Of a stretch of DNA of 22,047 nucleotides, positions 5,580-11,820 are shown piece after piece. How positions within the stretch are numbered: the stretch's first letter is position 1; the number at the start of each line of letters is the position of its first letter. Below the pieces are notes generated by a model. The model saw only the letters and a program-made list of their open reading frames with translations. It was not told the origin of the DNA and did not search any database. The DNA is from DAOTUB01 sp034437455 (GTDB lineage: Bacteria; Chloroflexota; Anaerolineae; B4-G1), in assembly GCA_034437455.1 (NCBI GenBank), contig DAOTUB010000328.1:1-22047 (forward strand). The letters are read 5' to 3'. Both the position numbers and the translations under genes were made by a program.

Positions 5580-7559
5580 TCACTCCTTCTGGGATAGCCA
5601 TTGTACCATAGCTATTGTCAAAAAGAAAACAAAGGCCAGGTCAATGAGAAAATAAGACGCATCTACCAGACCGTGGGCCAGAAAGTTGACCATCGAACCC
5701 ATCAGGCCCATGGCCAGGGCGCGGCGGTCAGGGTCGGCCAGTCGGCGCAGCGGGAGGGCCAGTCGCCAGAAAGCGGCCTGAAGCCAGATCCCGGCGACGA
5801 GGCCGCCCACTCCCAACCGGCACCCGTAATCGAGGAGGACGTTGTGCGGATGGGAGAGGTCCGGCTCCTGCCATGCGGCGGGCAGGATGTAGCGCCCCCG
5901 GTACTGGTACAGGAAATTGTCGGGGCCGACGCCGAGCCAGGGATGGTCGCGAAACATCGTCCGCGACGCGCGCCAGAGCTGAAGGCGGAAGAACGTGGCG
6001 CCGCTGCGACTGTCCAGGAGCGCGGCAAAGCGCGGCGTGCGCAGGAGCGGGATGGCGGCCACAGCCGCCGCGACCGCCGCTCCCAGCGTCCCCCAAAGCC
6101 ACCGTCCGCCTGCCAGCACGCCCAGCGCCAGCAGCGAAAGCGGCACACCCAGGAGAATCGCCCCCCTGGAGAAAGTGAGCAGCGCCGCCAGCCCCAGGGG
6201 CACGACCGCCACGCCATACGCCACCCGGCGGCGACGAGACGCGCCGAACAGAGCGATGGCCGCCAGCACCGGCAACGCCCGCCCCAGGTAGAGCGCGGCG
6301 TTGTTCGGCGAGCCGTAGACGGAGCGCAAGCGCTGAAAACTCTGCTCGGCGGTGATGAGGTTGACGCCGAGCGCGCGCTGCGCCAGGCCGATGAGGGCCA
6401 CCGCGACCGCACCCAGCACGAAACCGTCTACGATGCGCCAGATGGCCCTCTCGTCGAGCCGGCTCGTGCGCAGCATCAGGTAGAAGAACGCCGGTTCCAG
6501 GACGACGACGCGCAGTTCGCGCACCGCGACGTGGCGGTATTCGGCGGCAAAGGTGGAGGCGACGCTCACCAGCACGAAAAACAGAGTGGCGAGGTCGAGG
6601 GAAGTAAGATTCGAGATTCTCAATGTTCGGTTTTTGATTTGCCTCACTCCCCACGAAAGCGCGCACATCAGCGTCGCGATCTCGGCCATCGAGAAGGCTT
6701 TGCCAAACAGGGGACGGGGGTGCAGATAGAAAGGGGCGGTCAACGCGACGAGCGCCAGCCCCAGGTCGAGCCGCAGCAGGATGAGCACAGCCAGCGCCAG
6801 CCCACTGATCAGCGTGAGCGGAAGCCAGGGAGAAAAATAAAATACCCCGGCGGCGATCAGAACCGAAATTGGAAAACAGAGATTGTAACCCGCCACTCGC
6901 CACCCGCGAACACTCTCCCCCTGTCTCCTTGTCGCCTCGTCTCCTCTTCTCCCTCGCCCCATCCCCCACCAGACGATGCCGCTCAGACAAACGAGCGCCA
7001 GCGCAGCCAATCCCGCCAGCGCCCAGCGGTGCGCCGTCGTATCCGGCCTGCGGCTCACCTCCCAGCCGACCAGCGGCCACTGATCCCACCCGCGGTCGGC
7101 GACGATCCCAGCGACGTGCGGGCCGTCTTTGAGTCCACCGGCGACGGGGATGGAGACGACCTGGGGCGCGTAATCGGGCGAGGTGAGCACAAGGTAAGCG
7201 CCGCGCTCCTCCTGGGGCAGTTGATTGGCTGGTTCACCGTCCACGCTGACCCAAAAGTAGGCGCGATACTGCCCGCGCCGCACCCGCAGCGCCAGATCGG
7301 TGGCGGAAAAGGGGACCGTGACGCGGTCGGCGCCGTTTTGGCTGCCAGCCTCGCTGGGATCGGCGCCCAACTCGGAGAACTCCCAGCCTCCCTCCCACTC
7401 GGCCTCGCCGGAGAGAGGCGTATAGGAGACCGTGGTGGTTTGCAGGAGAACGCGTCGCCTGGCAGCCCACACCGCGCCGAACAGCAGCAAGCTGACCAAC
7501 AAGCCGATCAAACAAATGATCGCCCAAGTCCGTGGTCGTAAAGTCCCCAATGTACCCAT
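5580..7559 (-). CDS. O-antigen ligase/polymerase-like (Wzy_C) polytopic membrane protein with N-terminal exported domain
   Basis: A 659-residue integral membrane protein. TM1 (about 12-32) is followed by an exported beta-rich domain of about 140 residues (35-180, with jelly-roll-like strands), TM2 near 182-200, a positively charged cytoplasmic loop, then about 10 further TM segments. The C-terminal part has the Wzy_C/WaaL hallmark: GVGPDNFLYQYR near 545, then SHPHNVLLDYGCRLG near 565, the large periplasmic-loop region of O-antigen ligases and polymerases. It probably joins or polymerises lipid-linked glycans at the outer face of the membrane; the substrate is unknown. The start at 7559 has no clear Shine-Dalgarno. 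The DUF4230 gene starts 5 bases after its stop. The loop before TM3 is encoded by microsatellite-like DNA (6887-6952). Confidence 0.82.
   Translation of the reverse strand: MGTLGTLRPRTWAIICLIGLLVSLLLFGAVWAARRRVLLQTTTVSYTPLSGEAEWEGGWEFSELGADPSEAGSQNGADRVTVPFSATDLALRVRRGQYRAYFWVSVDGEPANQLPQEERGAYLVLTSPDYAPQVVSIPVAGGLKDGPHVAGIVADRGWDQWPLVGWEVSRRPDTTAHRWALAGLAALALVCLSGIVWWGMGRGRRGDEATRRQGESVRGWRVAGYNLCFPISVLIAAGVFYFSPWLPLTLISGLALAVLILLRLDLGLALVALTAPFYLHPRPLFGKAFSMAEIATLMCALSWGVRQIKNRTLRISNLTSLDLATLFFVLVSVASTFAAEYRHVAVRELRVVVLEPAFFYLMLRTSRLDERAIWRIVDGFVLGAVAVALIGLAQRALGVNLITAEQSFQRLRSVYGSPNNAALYLGRALPVLAAIALFGASRRRRVAYGVAVVPLGLAALLTFSRGAILLGVPLSLLALGVLAGGRWLWGTLGAAVAAAVAAIPLLRTPRFAALLDSRSGATFFRLQLWRASRTMFRDHPWLGVGPDNFLYQYRGRYILPAAWQEPDLSHPHNVLLDYGCRLGVGGLVAGIWLQAAFWRLALPLRRLADPDRRALAMGLMGSMVNFLAHGLVDASYFLIDLAFVFFLTIAMVQWLSQKE
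6887..6952 (-). repeat. Two microsatellite tracts inside the ligase-like gene
   Basis: On the minus strand, five 8-base units (GGAGAAGA, GGAGACGA, GGCGACAA, GGAGACAG, GGGGAGAG) occupy 6952-6913. After a short gap, three 7-base units (GCGGGTG, GCGAGTG, GCGGGTT) occupy 6907-6887. They are translated in frame and encode the charged cytoplasmic loop between TM2 and TM3 of the ligase-like protein. Confidence 0.75.
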
Positions 7560-7592
7560 CTATCAATATACCAGTGTACCCGTCTACCAACA
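7541..7592 (-). repeat. Degenerate tandem repeat at the ligase-like gene start
   Basis: Read on the minus strand, two imperfect units of about 24 bases (TAGACGGGTACACTGG... and TAGATGGGTACATTGG...) run across the start codon at 7559, so the ATG itself lies inside a repeat unit. No Shine-Dalgarno is present here, and the start is correspondingly less certain. Confidence 0.5.
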
Positions 7593-7615
7593 TCACAATG
7601 TTATCAAGTCAAGGA

Positions 7616-7680
7616 GCGAGCGCCGGTTGAGTAGGCCCGAGGGGCCGTATCGAAACCAAGCGCGCGGTATGGAAACCGCG
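7616..7680. repeat. REP-like palindromic element between the G5 lipoprotein and ligase-like genes
   Basis: A GC-rich block with two hairpins: GGCCC-GAG-GGGCC at 7634-7646 and CGCGGT-ATGGAA-ACCGCG at 7663-7680. On the minus strand it holds two near-copies of a GGTTTC-N-ATAC-N-G sequence. Such blocks resemble dispersed intergenic palindromes of the 'GGTTTCGATACG...CTCAACCGG' type. It fills much of the 168-bp gap and could stabilise the 3' end of the upstream transcript. Confidence 0.55.
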
Positions 7681-7727
7681 ACTACCTCCAACCGAAACGA
7701 AATACACCCTAATGACATTGACCGACA

Positions 7728-9320
7728 TCACCACTGCCAACGGACCGCCGTCACGCTGCCCTCGTCGGTCAGTTGGTGCAGAGCGCCGTCGGGGAGGTGG
7801 ATCAAATAGAGGTCGCCTCGATAGATGACGAGCACTTGATCTCCCCTCGGTCCCCAGGCCACGTCGGGATACTCCAGCCCGATCTCTCCGGCGGGCGGAA
7901 AGAGGGGCTGGCTATCGGAGCCATCTCGATCCATCAGGTAGAGATCGTAGCTGCTGGTCTGGCTGGCGTAGGGGCTGCGGGCCTGCCCGAAAACGACATA
8001 GTCGCCCTCGGGCGCATAGCGCGGTGCGGCCCACATCCCGGCCTCGCTGACCAGCTCCACCGTGAGCGTGCCATCGGCGGCGAGCGCCCAGATGTCAAAG
8101 ACGGGACTGTCCTCCGGCGCTTCGCCCGTCGGGGCGGGGCCGTGCAGCGTGGTGAGGATGAAGGCTCCCTCCGGTGACCAACTGACGGTCGGCGTCCAGA
8201 CCCAGGGGGCATACGTGCGGTATGGCGGAAAGCGGGCCAGCAGCGTTTTCGCGCCGTCGTAGGCGCGGATGACGCCCACCTCGTCGGCGCGAGCGTAGGC
8301 CAGATTCTGGCCGTCGGGCGACCAGGCGTACACGGTGCCCCACCAGCCGTAGGCGCCGCCGGCGCTCGGTTCGACGGTGCGCCGCTGGGCCAACAGTTCC
8401 CCGTCGCTGGGGCGCGGTCGAGCGACCCACACGTCGTTTTCCGCCTTCCAGCCGGGGTTCCCCTCGACCACCACGCCGGTGGTGTAAGCGATGCGGCAGC
8501 CGTTGCCGGTGGGGAGGACCTGGCAATCGGCCTCCCAGTCGGCCCACAGGACGCTTTCGGCCTCCAGGCGGAGCGGCTCGGCGTCGGCGGTGGCGGTCTC
8601 GATCATCCAGAGGGTGTTGAGGGGAGCGCTCTCTTCCCCCCCCTCTGTCCCCCCCATGGGGGGGGAGGTGGTTGTGGGGACACGGGTGAAGAGCAGGTGA
8701 GTGCCGCCGGGTGAGAGGGCCAAGACGTGGCCATCCAGGTCGCCCTCGTGCGTCAGCCGCCGCTGGTTGGGGCTGGTGGTCTGCATCACCCAGGCATTGT
8801 GGTTGGCGACGTAGGCGATGGTGCCGCTGATCGACACAGCCTTCCGTTCCACCTGCACGCCGACGCGGAGGATCTCGGTGCGCGGCTCCTGGATCGTGAC
8901 CCGCCGCACGAGCCGCCGGTCGGTCTCGACGCCATCCTCGAAGGTGACGCGGTAGACCAGTTCCTCGATCCCGGTGATGCCCGGCTCCAGCAGGCGGGTC
9001 TCGTCGGCAGGGATCGAGGCGTCGCCCACGGTCCGGCGCTCGAAAGGGATCTCGCGCTGCTCGGTCTCGACGCGCACCTCGACGCGGATGACGCGGACGG
9101 TCATGCCATCCTCGATAAAGGTAGGCTCGACCGGCGTCACGAGGTCGTCCTCATCGAGCGTGACGTTCGCCTCGGCCAGCAGGTCGCGGACGGTGAGCGC
9201 CTCGGTGTTGAGCGTGAGCGTCTCGTCGTCGACGACGAGCGTGACGGCGCGAGCGTTGGCCGGAGGCGCGCACGCCGCCAGCGCCAGCAGAAGCGACAAC
9301 AGAGCGATCCATCTACCCAT
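7728..9320 (-). CDS. Lipoprotein with DUF348 and G5 domains and a TolB/WD40-like beta-propeller
   Basis: A 530-residue exported lipoprotein. Residues 1-17 are a lipoprotein signal with lipobox LAAC (C17). Residues about 25-75 resemble the ubiquitin-like DUF348 of YabE/Rpf-type wall proteins (VTLVVDDETLTLNTEALTV). Residues about 80-160 are a G5 domain (ELVYRVTFEDGVETDRRLV). From about 165 to the end come repeated propeller blades with WSPDGQNLAYAR, WSPEGAFIL, YAPEGDYVVFG and WGPRGDQVLV motifs. The likely role is binding at the cell envelope, since G5 modules bind glycans or peptidoglycan; the ligand of the propeller is unknown. Translation appears leaderless. Divergent from the LCP gene. A C/G-run palindrome inside it encodes a loop containing SPPMGGTEGGEE. 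Confidence 0.85.
   Translation of the reverse strand: MGRWIALLSLLLALAACAPPANARAVTLVVDDETLTLNTEALTVRDLLAEANVTLDEDDLVTPVEPTFIEDGMTVRVIRVEVRVETEQREIPFERRTVGDASIPADETRLLEPGITGIEELVYRVTFEDGVETDRRLVRRVTIQEPRTEILRVGVQVERKAVSISGTIAYVANHNAWVMQTTSPNQRRLTHEGDLDGHVLALSPGGTHLLFTRVPTTTSPPMGGTEGGEESAPLNTLWMIETATADAEPLRLEAESVLWADWEADCQVLPTGNGCRIAYTTGVVVEGNPGWKAENDVWVARPRPSDGELLAQRRTVEPSAGGAYGWWGTVYAWSPDGQNLAYARADEVGVIRAYDGAKTLLARFPPYRTYAPWVWTPTVSWSPEGAFILTTLHGPAPTGEAPEDSPVFDIWALAADGTLTVELVSEAGMWAAPRYAPEGDYVVFGQARSPYASQTSSYDLYLMDRDGSDSQPLFPPAGEIGLEYPDVAWGPRGDQVLVIYRGDLYLIHLPDGALHQLTDEGSVTAVRWQW
8633..8670 (-). repeat. C/G-run palindrome inside the G5 lipoprotein gene
   Basis: Seven C (8649-8655), AT, then eight G (8658-8665), bordered by further C or G runs. 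It is translated in frame as the low-complexity loop TSPPMGGTEGGEE in the propeller. The long homopolymers make replication slippage or sequencing error possible at this point. Confidence 0.7.
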
Positions 9321-9329
9321 CGTGGGCAG

Positions 9330-9358
9330 ATTATACCATCGGAGGCGAGATGGGACAA
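9330..9358 (-). promoter_or_regulatory. Promoter of the G5 lipoprotein gene (probably leaderless)
   Basis: On the minus strand, TTGTCC (9358-9353), a 17-bp spacer and a perfect TATAAT (9335-9330). Only 9 bases separate the -10 box from the ATG at 9320, so transcription should begin at or within about 2 bases of the start codon, and no Shine-Dalgarno is present. Confidence 0.7.
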
Positions 9359-9370
9359 CGACCGGCGCAG

Positions 9371-9399
9371 TTGCGCCATGTCCACGATGGGGTTAAAAT
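9371..9399 (+). promoter_or_regulatory. Promoter of the LCP gene (probably leaderless)
   Basis: TTGCGC (9371-9376), a 17-bp spacer and TAAAAT (9394-9399). The ATG at 9408 lies 8 bases after the -10 box and there is no Shine-Dalgarno, so the transcript should start on or beside the start codon. Confidence 0.68.
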
Positions 9400-9407
9400 A
9401 GGCCGAT

Positions 9408-10895
9408 ATGACGCGGAGTGAGTGGATCGCTGCTGCTTTGTTGCTCCTGGCCTTTGGGATCGTGCTGGGCGCGTTGCTGATCGCGGGAGACTATCCGGCC
9501 GGTTTCGTGCTGCCGACCCTGGCTCCGACCCTCTCGCTCCCCGCGTTGCCTTCCCCCACCCTTACCTTCACGCCTCTGCCCTCGCCTACCGTCACCCCGG
9601 CGCCGCCGCCCAGCCCGACGGCTACGTTCACTCCGGGTCCCACTGCGACACCCACTCACACGCCAACGCCCGCGCCCACGCCCACGTCCTTCTCGCTCGA
9701 CGTACCCCAGTTGATCGAGGTGACCGCTGCCGCGACGCTCTCCGACACGACCGCGATCCCCTCGCCCGTGCCGACGGCGGTGATCCCCCCTAACACCATC
9801 AACGTCGTCGTGCTCGGCAGCGACCGCCGCCCCGATTGGAACGACTGGCACACCGACGTCGTCCAGATCGTCTCCATCCAGACGGGGGTCCCGGCCGTGA
9901 CCGTGCTCTCGATCCCCCGCGACCTCTACGTCTACATCCCCGAACAGGGAATGAGCCGCATCAACTTTGCCGACATGTACGGTGAGGTGTACGGCTACGA
10001 GGGCGGTGGGCCGGACCTGATCCAGCAGACGCTGCTCTACAACCTGGGCATCCCGATCGATCACTACGTGCGCACCGATTTCGACGGGCTGATCGGCATC
10101 GTCGACGCGCTGGGCGGCGTGGACATCCCGGTCCATTGCAAATTGATGGACTATTGGCCCTATCCCAACGAGGCGGGCGAGTACATCACCAAGACGCTGG
10201 AGCCGGGGATGCACCACCTGGACGGGGAGTCGGCGCTCTGGTACGCCCGCTCGCGCAAGACCTCGAGTACCTTCGCCCGCGAGCGACGCCAGCAGCAGGT
10301 GCTACAGGCGATCTGGCGCAAATCGCGCAGTTTCGACATTGTGCCCCGCATCCCCGAACTGTGGGAGCAGTTTCGCAGCATGATCGTCACCGATATGACG
10401 ATCACGGATATGGTGAGGTTGGCCGAGATGGCGACCCGGCTCGACGAGCAGAACGTGCGTTTTCGCAACATCGGCTACCAGCACGTCATCCCCTGGACCA
10501 CGCCGAAAGGCGGGTCGGTCTTTTTACCCAACTGGGAAGAGATCGGGCCGGTGGTGAGCGAGGCGCTGGGGCCGGTGCCCGAAGGACGGCTGTGGCGGAC
10601 GCTCCAATCGGTGGAGGTGTGGAACGGGACGGACCGCGCTGGCTGGGATCAACTGGCGGCCGACCGGCTCTTCCGCGAGGGCTTTTCCGCCATCATCGGC
10701 CAGCCCGACCGGCGGGACTATGCCCAGACGCAGTTGATCGACCTCACCTCGCTGACGAAAGGGAGCGCGACGTCTTATCTGCGGTGGATGTTCAACGTCT
10801 CGCCCGAGAACGTTATCACCGCCTCCGACCCCAATGCCCCGGCGCAATACTGCCTCATCATCGGTGCAGACTTTGAGACCTGTCGCCGCCCGTGA
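9408..10895 (+). CDS. LytR-CpsA-Psr (LCP) family glycopolymer transferase with LytR_C domain
   Basis: A 495-residue membrane-anchored, outward-facing enzyme. TM helix at about 7-27; a Pro/Thr-rich linker at about 37-92; the LCP domain at about 129-330. Typical LCP elements are NVVVLGSDRR, VSIQTG...TVLSIPRDLYVYIP, RINFADMYGE, IDHYVRTDFDGLIGIVDALGGVDI, GMHHLDGESALWYARSRKT and FARERRQQQVLQAI, with the conserved Asp and Arg residues that bind polyprenyl pyrophosphate. A LytR_C domain follows at about 398-490 (SVEVWNGTDRAGWDQLAADRL). The family moves lipid-linked glycopolymers onto peptidoglycan or proteins. Its location opposite the G5 lipoprotein and near a Wzy-like protein supports an envelope-glycan role. 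The ATG is chosen because a promoter -10 box lies 8 bases upstream. Confidence 0.93.
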   Translation: MTRSEWIAAALLLLAFGIVLGALLIAGDYPAGFVLPTLAPTLSLPALPSPTLTFTPLPSPTVTPAPPPSPTATFTPGPTATPTHTPTPAPTPTSFSLDVPQLIEVTAAATLSDTTAIPSPVPTAVIPPNTINVVVLGSDRRPDWNDWHTDVVQIVSIQTGVPAVTVLSIPRDLYVYIPEQGMSRINFADMYGEVYGYEGGGPDLIQQTLLYNLGIPIDHYVRTDFDGLIGIVDALGGVDIPVHCKLMDYWPYPNEAGEYITKTLEPGMHHLDGESALWYARSRKTSSTFARERRQQQVLQAIWRKSRSFDIVPRIPELWEQFRSMIVTDMTITDMVRLAEMATRLDEQNVRFRNIGYQHVIPWTTPKGGSVFLPNWEEIGPVVSEALGPVPEGRLWRTLQSVEVWNGTDRAGWDQLAADRLFREGFSAIIGQPDRRDYAQTQLIDLTSLTKGSATSYLRWMFNVSPENVITASDPNAPAQYCLIIGADFETCRRP

Positions 10896-10913
10896 ACAAG
10901 TACCTTTTGGTCA

Positions 10914-10942
10914 TTGCGGGCGAGAAAATATTCCGATATAAT
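10914..10942 (+). promoter_or_regulatory. Sigma-70-type promoter of the 182-residue secreted protein gene
   Basis: TTGCGG (10914-10919), a 17-bp spacer and a perfect TATAAT (10937-10942), starting 19 bases after the LCP stop codon. A start near 10949 would give a leader of about 100 bases ending in a GAGGAG ribosome binding site, unlike the leaderless genes next door. Confidence 0.7.
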
Positions 10943-11050
10943 GATTACGGTAGGTGCACCTCGAAAAGTCAATCCGATCATCCCACTGCGGCCTCGCCAG
11001 CCTATGGTCATCATCACATTCGTTCGAATCCATGATGAGGAGTGTGCCAG

Positions 11051-11599
11051 ATGAATCAAAACCAAGTTTTTATTCGTTTCGTGTTTGTCGTCAGCGTGGT
11101 CTGTGTGCTGTTGGTCGTTGTGTCCTTGTTGACGTCAGTATGGGCCTTGCCGCCTCGACCCACGCCGGAGCCGACGGCCACGCCGACTCCCATGCCGACA
11201 GTTCCTCCGGCTCCCTCGGCCCCCTCGACCAGGCCTGAAGGGGGCTTACTCGAGCTACACGTCCAATTCCCCCAGACGTGGCCCTGGGGCGAGGCGCACT
11301 GGCAATCGCTGTGGACCGCCGTTCAGTGGCGGGACGAGGCGGATTGGGCCAATCCAGAGAGTGACTGGCACGACGTCGAGGGGTGGCAGGGAGAACTGGA
11401 GGATATTGCAATCGGCGAGGTTGGCGAGGTCATCGGCAAGCGGGTCTGGTGGGTGACAGGGACCGACCTGGGCGAAGGGCCGTTTCGCTGGCAGGTCTAC
11501 CGAGGCAAAGAGGACGTATTGCTCGTGACGAGCGATCCGTTCTACCTGCCCGACGCCAACGGCCAGACCCGGACGGTCGAGGTCTCGCTCGCGCCGTAG
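11051..11599 (+). CDS. Secreted or membrane-anchored protein with Pro/Thr linker, unknown function
   Basis: A 182-residue protein of no recognised family. Residues 9-32 are a hydrophobic signal/anchor segment; residues 34-63 are a Pro/Thr/Ala linker of the same style as that of the LCP protein. Residues about 65-180 look like a small Trp-rich beta domain (LLELHVQFPQTWPW, LWTAVQWRDEADW, VIGKRVWWVTGTD, FRWQVYRGKEDVLLV), possibly an Ig-like fold presented outside the cell. The ATG at 11051 is preferred over a GTG at 11042 because GAGGAG at 11037-11042 sits 8 bases before it. It lies between the LCP gene and the giant surface protein and may assist either, but this is only inference from position. 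Confidence 0.75.
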   Translation: MNQNQVFIRFVFVVSVVCVLLVVVSLLTSVWALPPRPTPEPTATPTPMPTVPPAPSAPSTRPEGGLLELHVQFPQTWPWGEAHWQSLWTAVQWRDEADWANPESDWHDVEGWQGELEDIAIGEVGEVIGKRVWWVTGTDLGEGPFRWQVYRGKEDVLLVTSDPFYLPDANGQTRTVEVSLAP

Positions 11600-11600
11600 C

Positions 11601-11747
11601 CGTATTCGTCACCCTGATAAGAAACTTGCCTGGTCAGGCGTCATTCCGAGCGGAACGGAGCGCAGCGGAGTGGAGTCGAGGAATCTCACATTGTCGGGAC
11701 GGGAGACCCTTCGACTCCGCTACGCTCCGCTCAGGGTGACGAATACG
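11601..11747. repeat. 147-bp palindromic (MITE-like) intergenic element
   Basis: Perfect 17-bp terminal inverted repeats bound the element: CGTATTCGTCACCCTGA at 11601-11617 and TCAGGGTGACGAATACG at 11731-11747. Inside, a GAGCGGAACGGAGCG-type arm near 11648-11680 pairs imperfectly with CTTCGACTCCGCTACGC-type sequence near 11709-11732, so the whole element can fold back on itself. It has no coding capacity. It starts two bases after the stop codon of the 182-residue gene and could end that transcript or be a non-autonomous mobile element. Confidence 0.7.
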
Positions 11748-11820
11748 CATAGCTTCTTGCTCACTGTTCATCTGCGTCCTGAAAAAGTGAATCCATATTT
11801 ATCCCAGGAGGAAAAATCAA

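Noticed and set aside
5601..7541. Open frame of 646 codons on the plus strand
   Set aside because: It is the complement of the Wzy_C membrane protein; composition is Arg/Gln/His-rich and shows no motif.
11597..11753. TAGC on both sides of the 147-bp palindromic element as a target-site duplication
   Set aside because: The right copy is two bases away from the inverted repeat end and the left one overlaps a stop codon; four bases is too little to claim a duplication.
11750..11820. Promoter for the giant surface protein in the gap before it
   Set aside because: A TTGCTC is present at 11757, but no acceptable -10 box occurs at 16-18 bases from it; only the ribosome binding site is supported.
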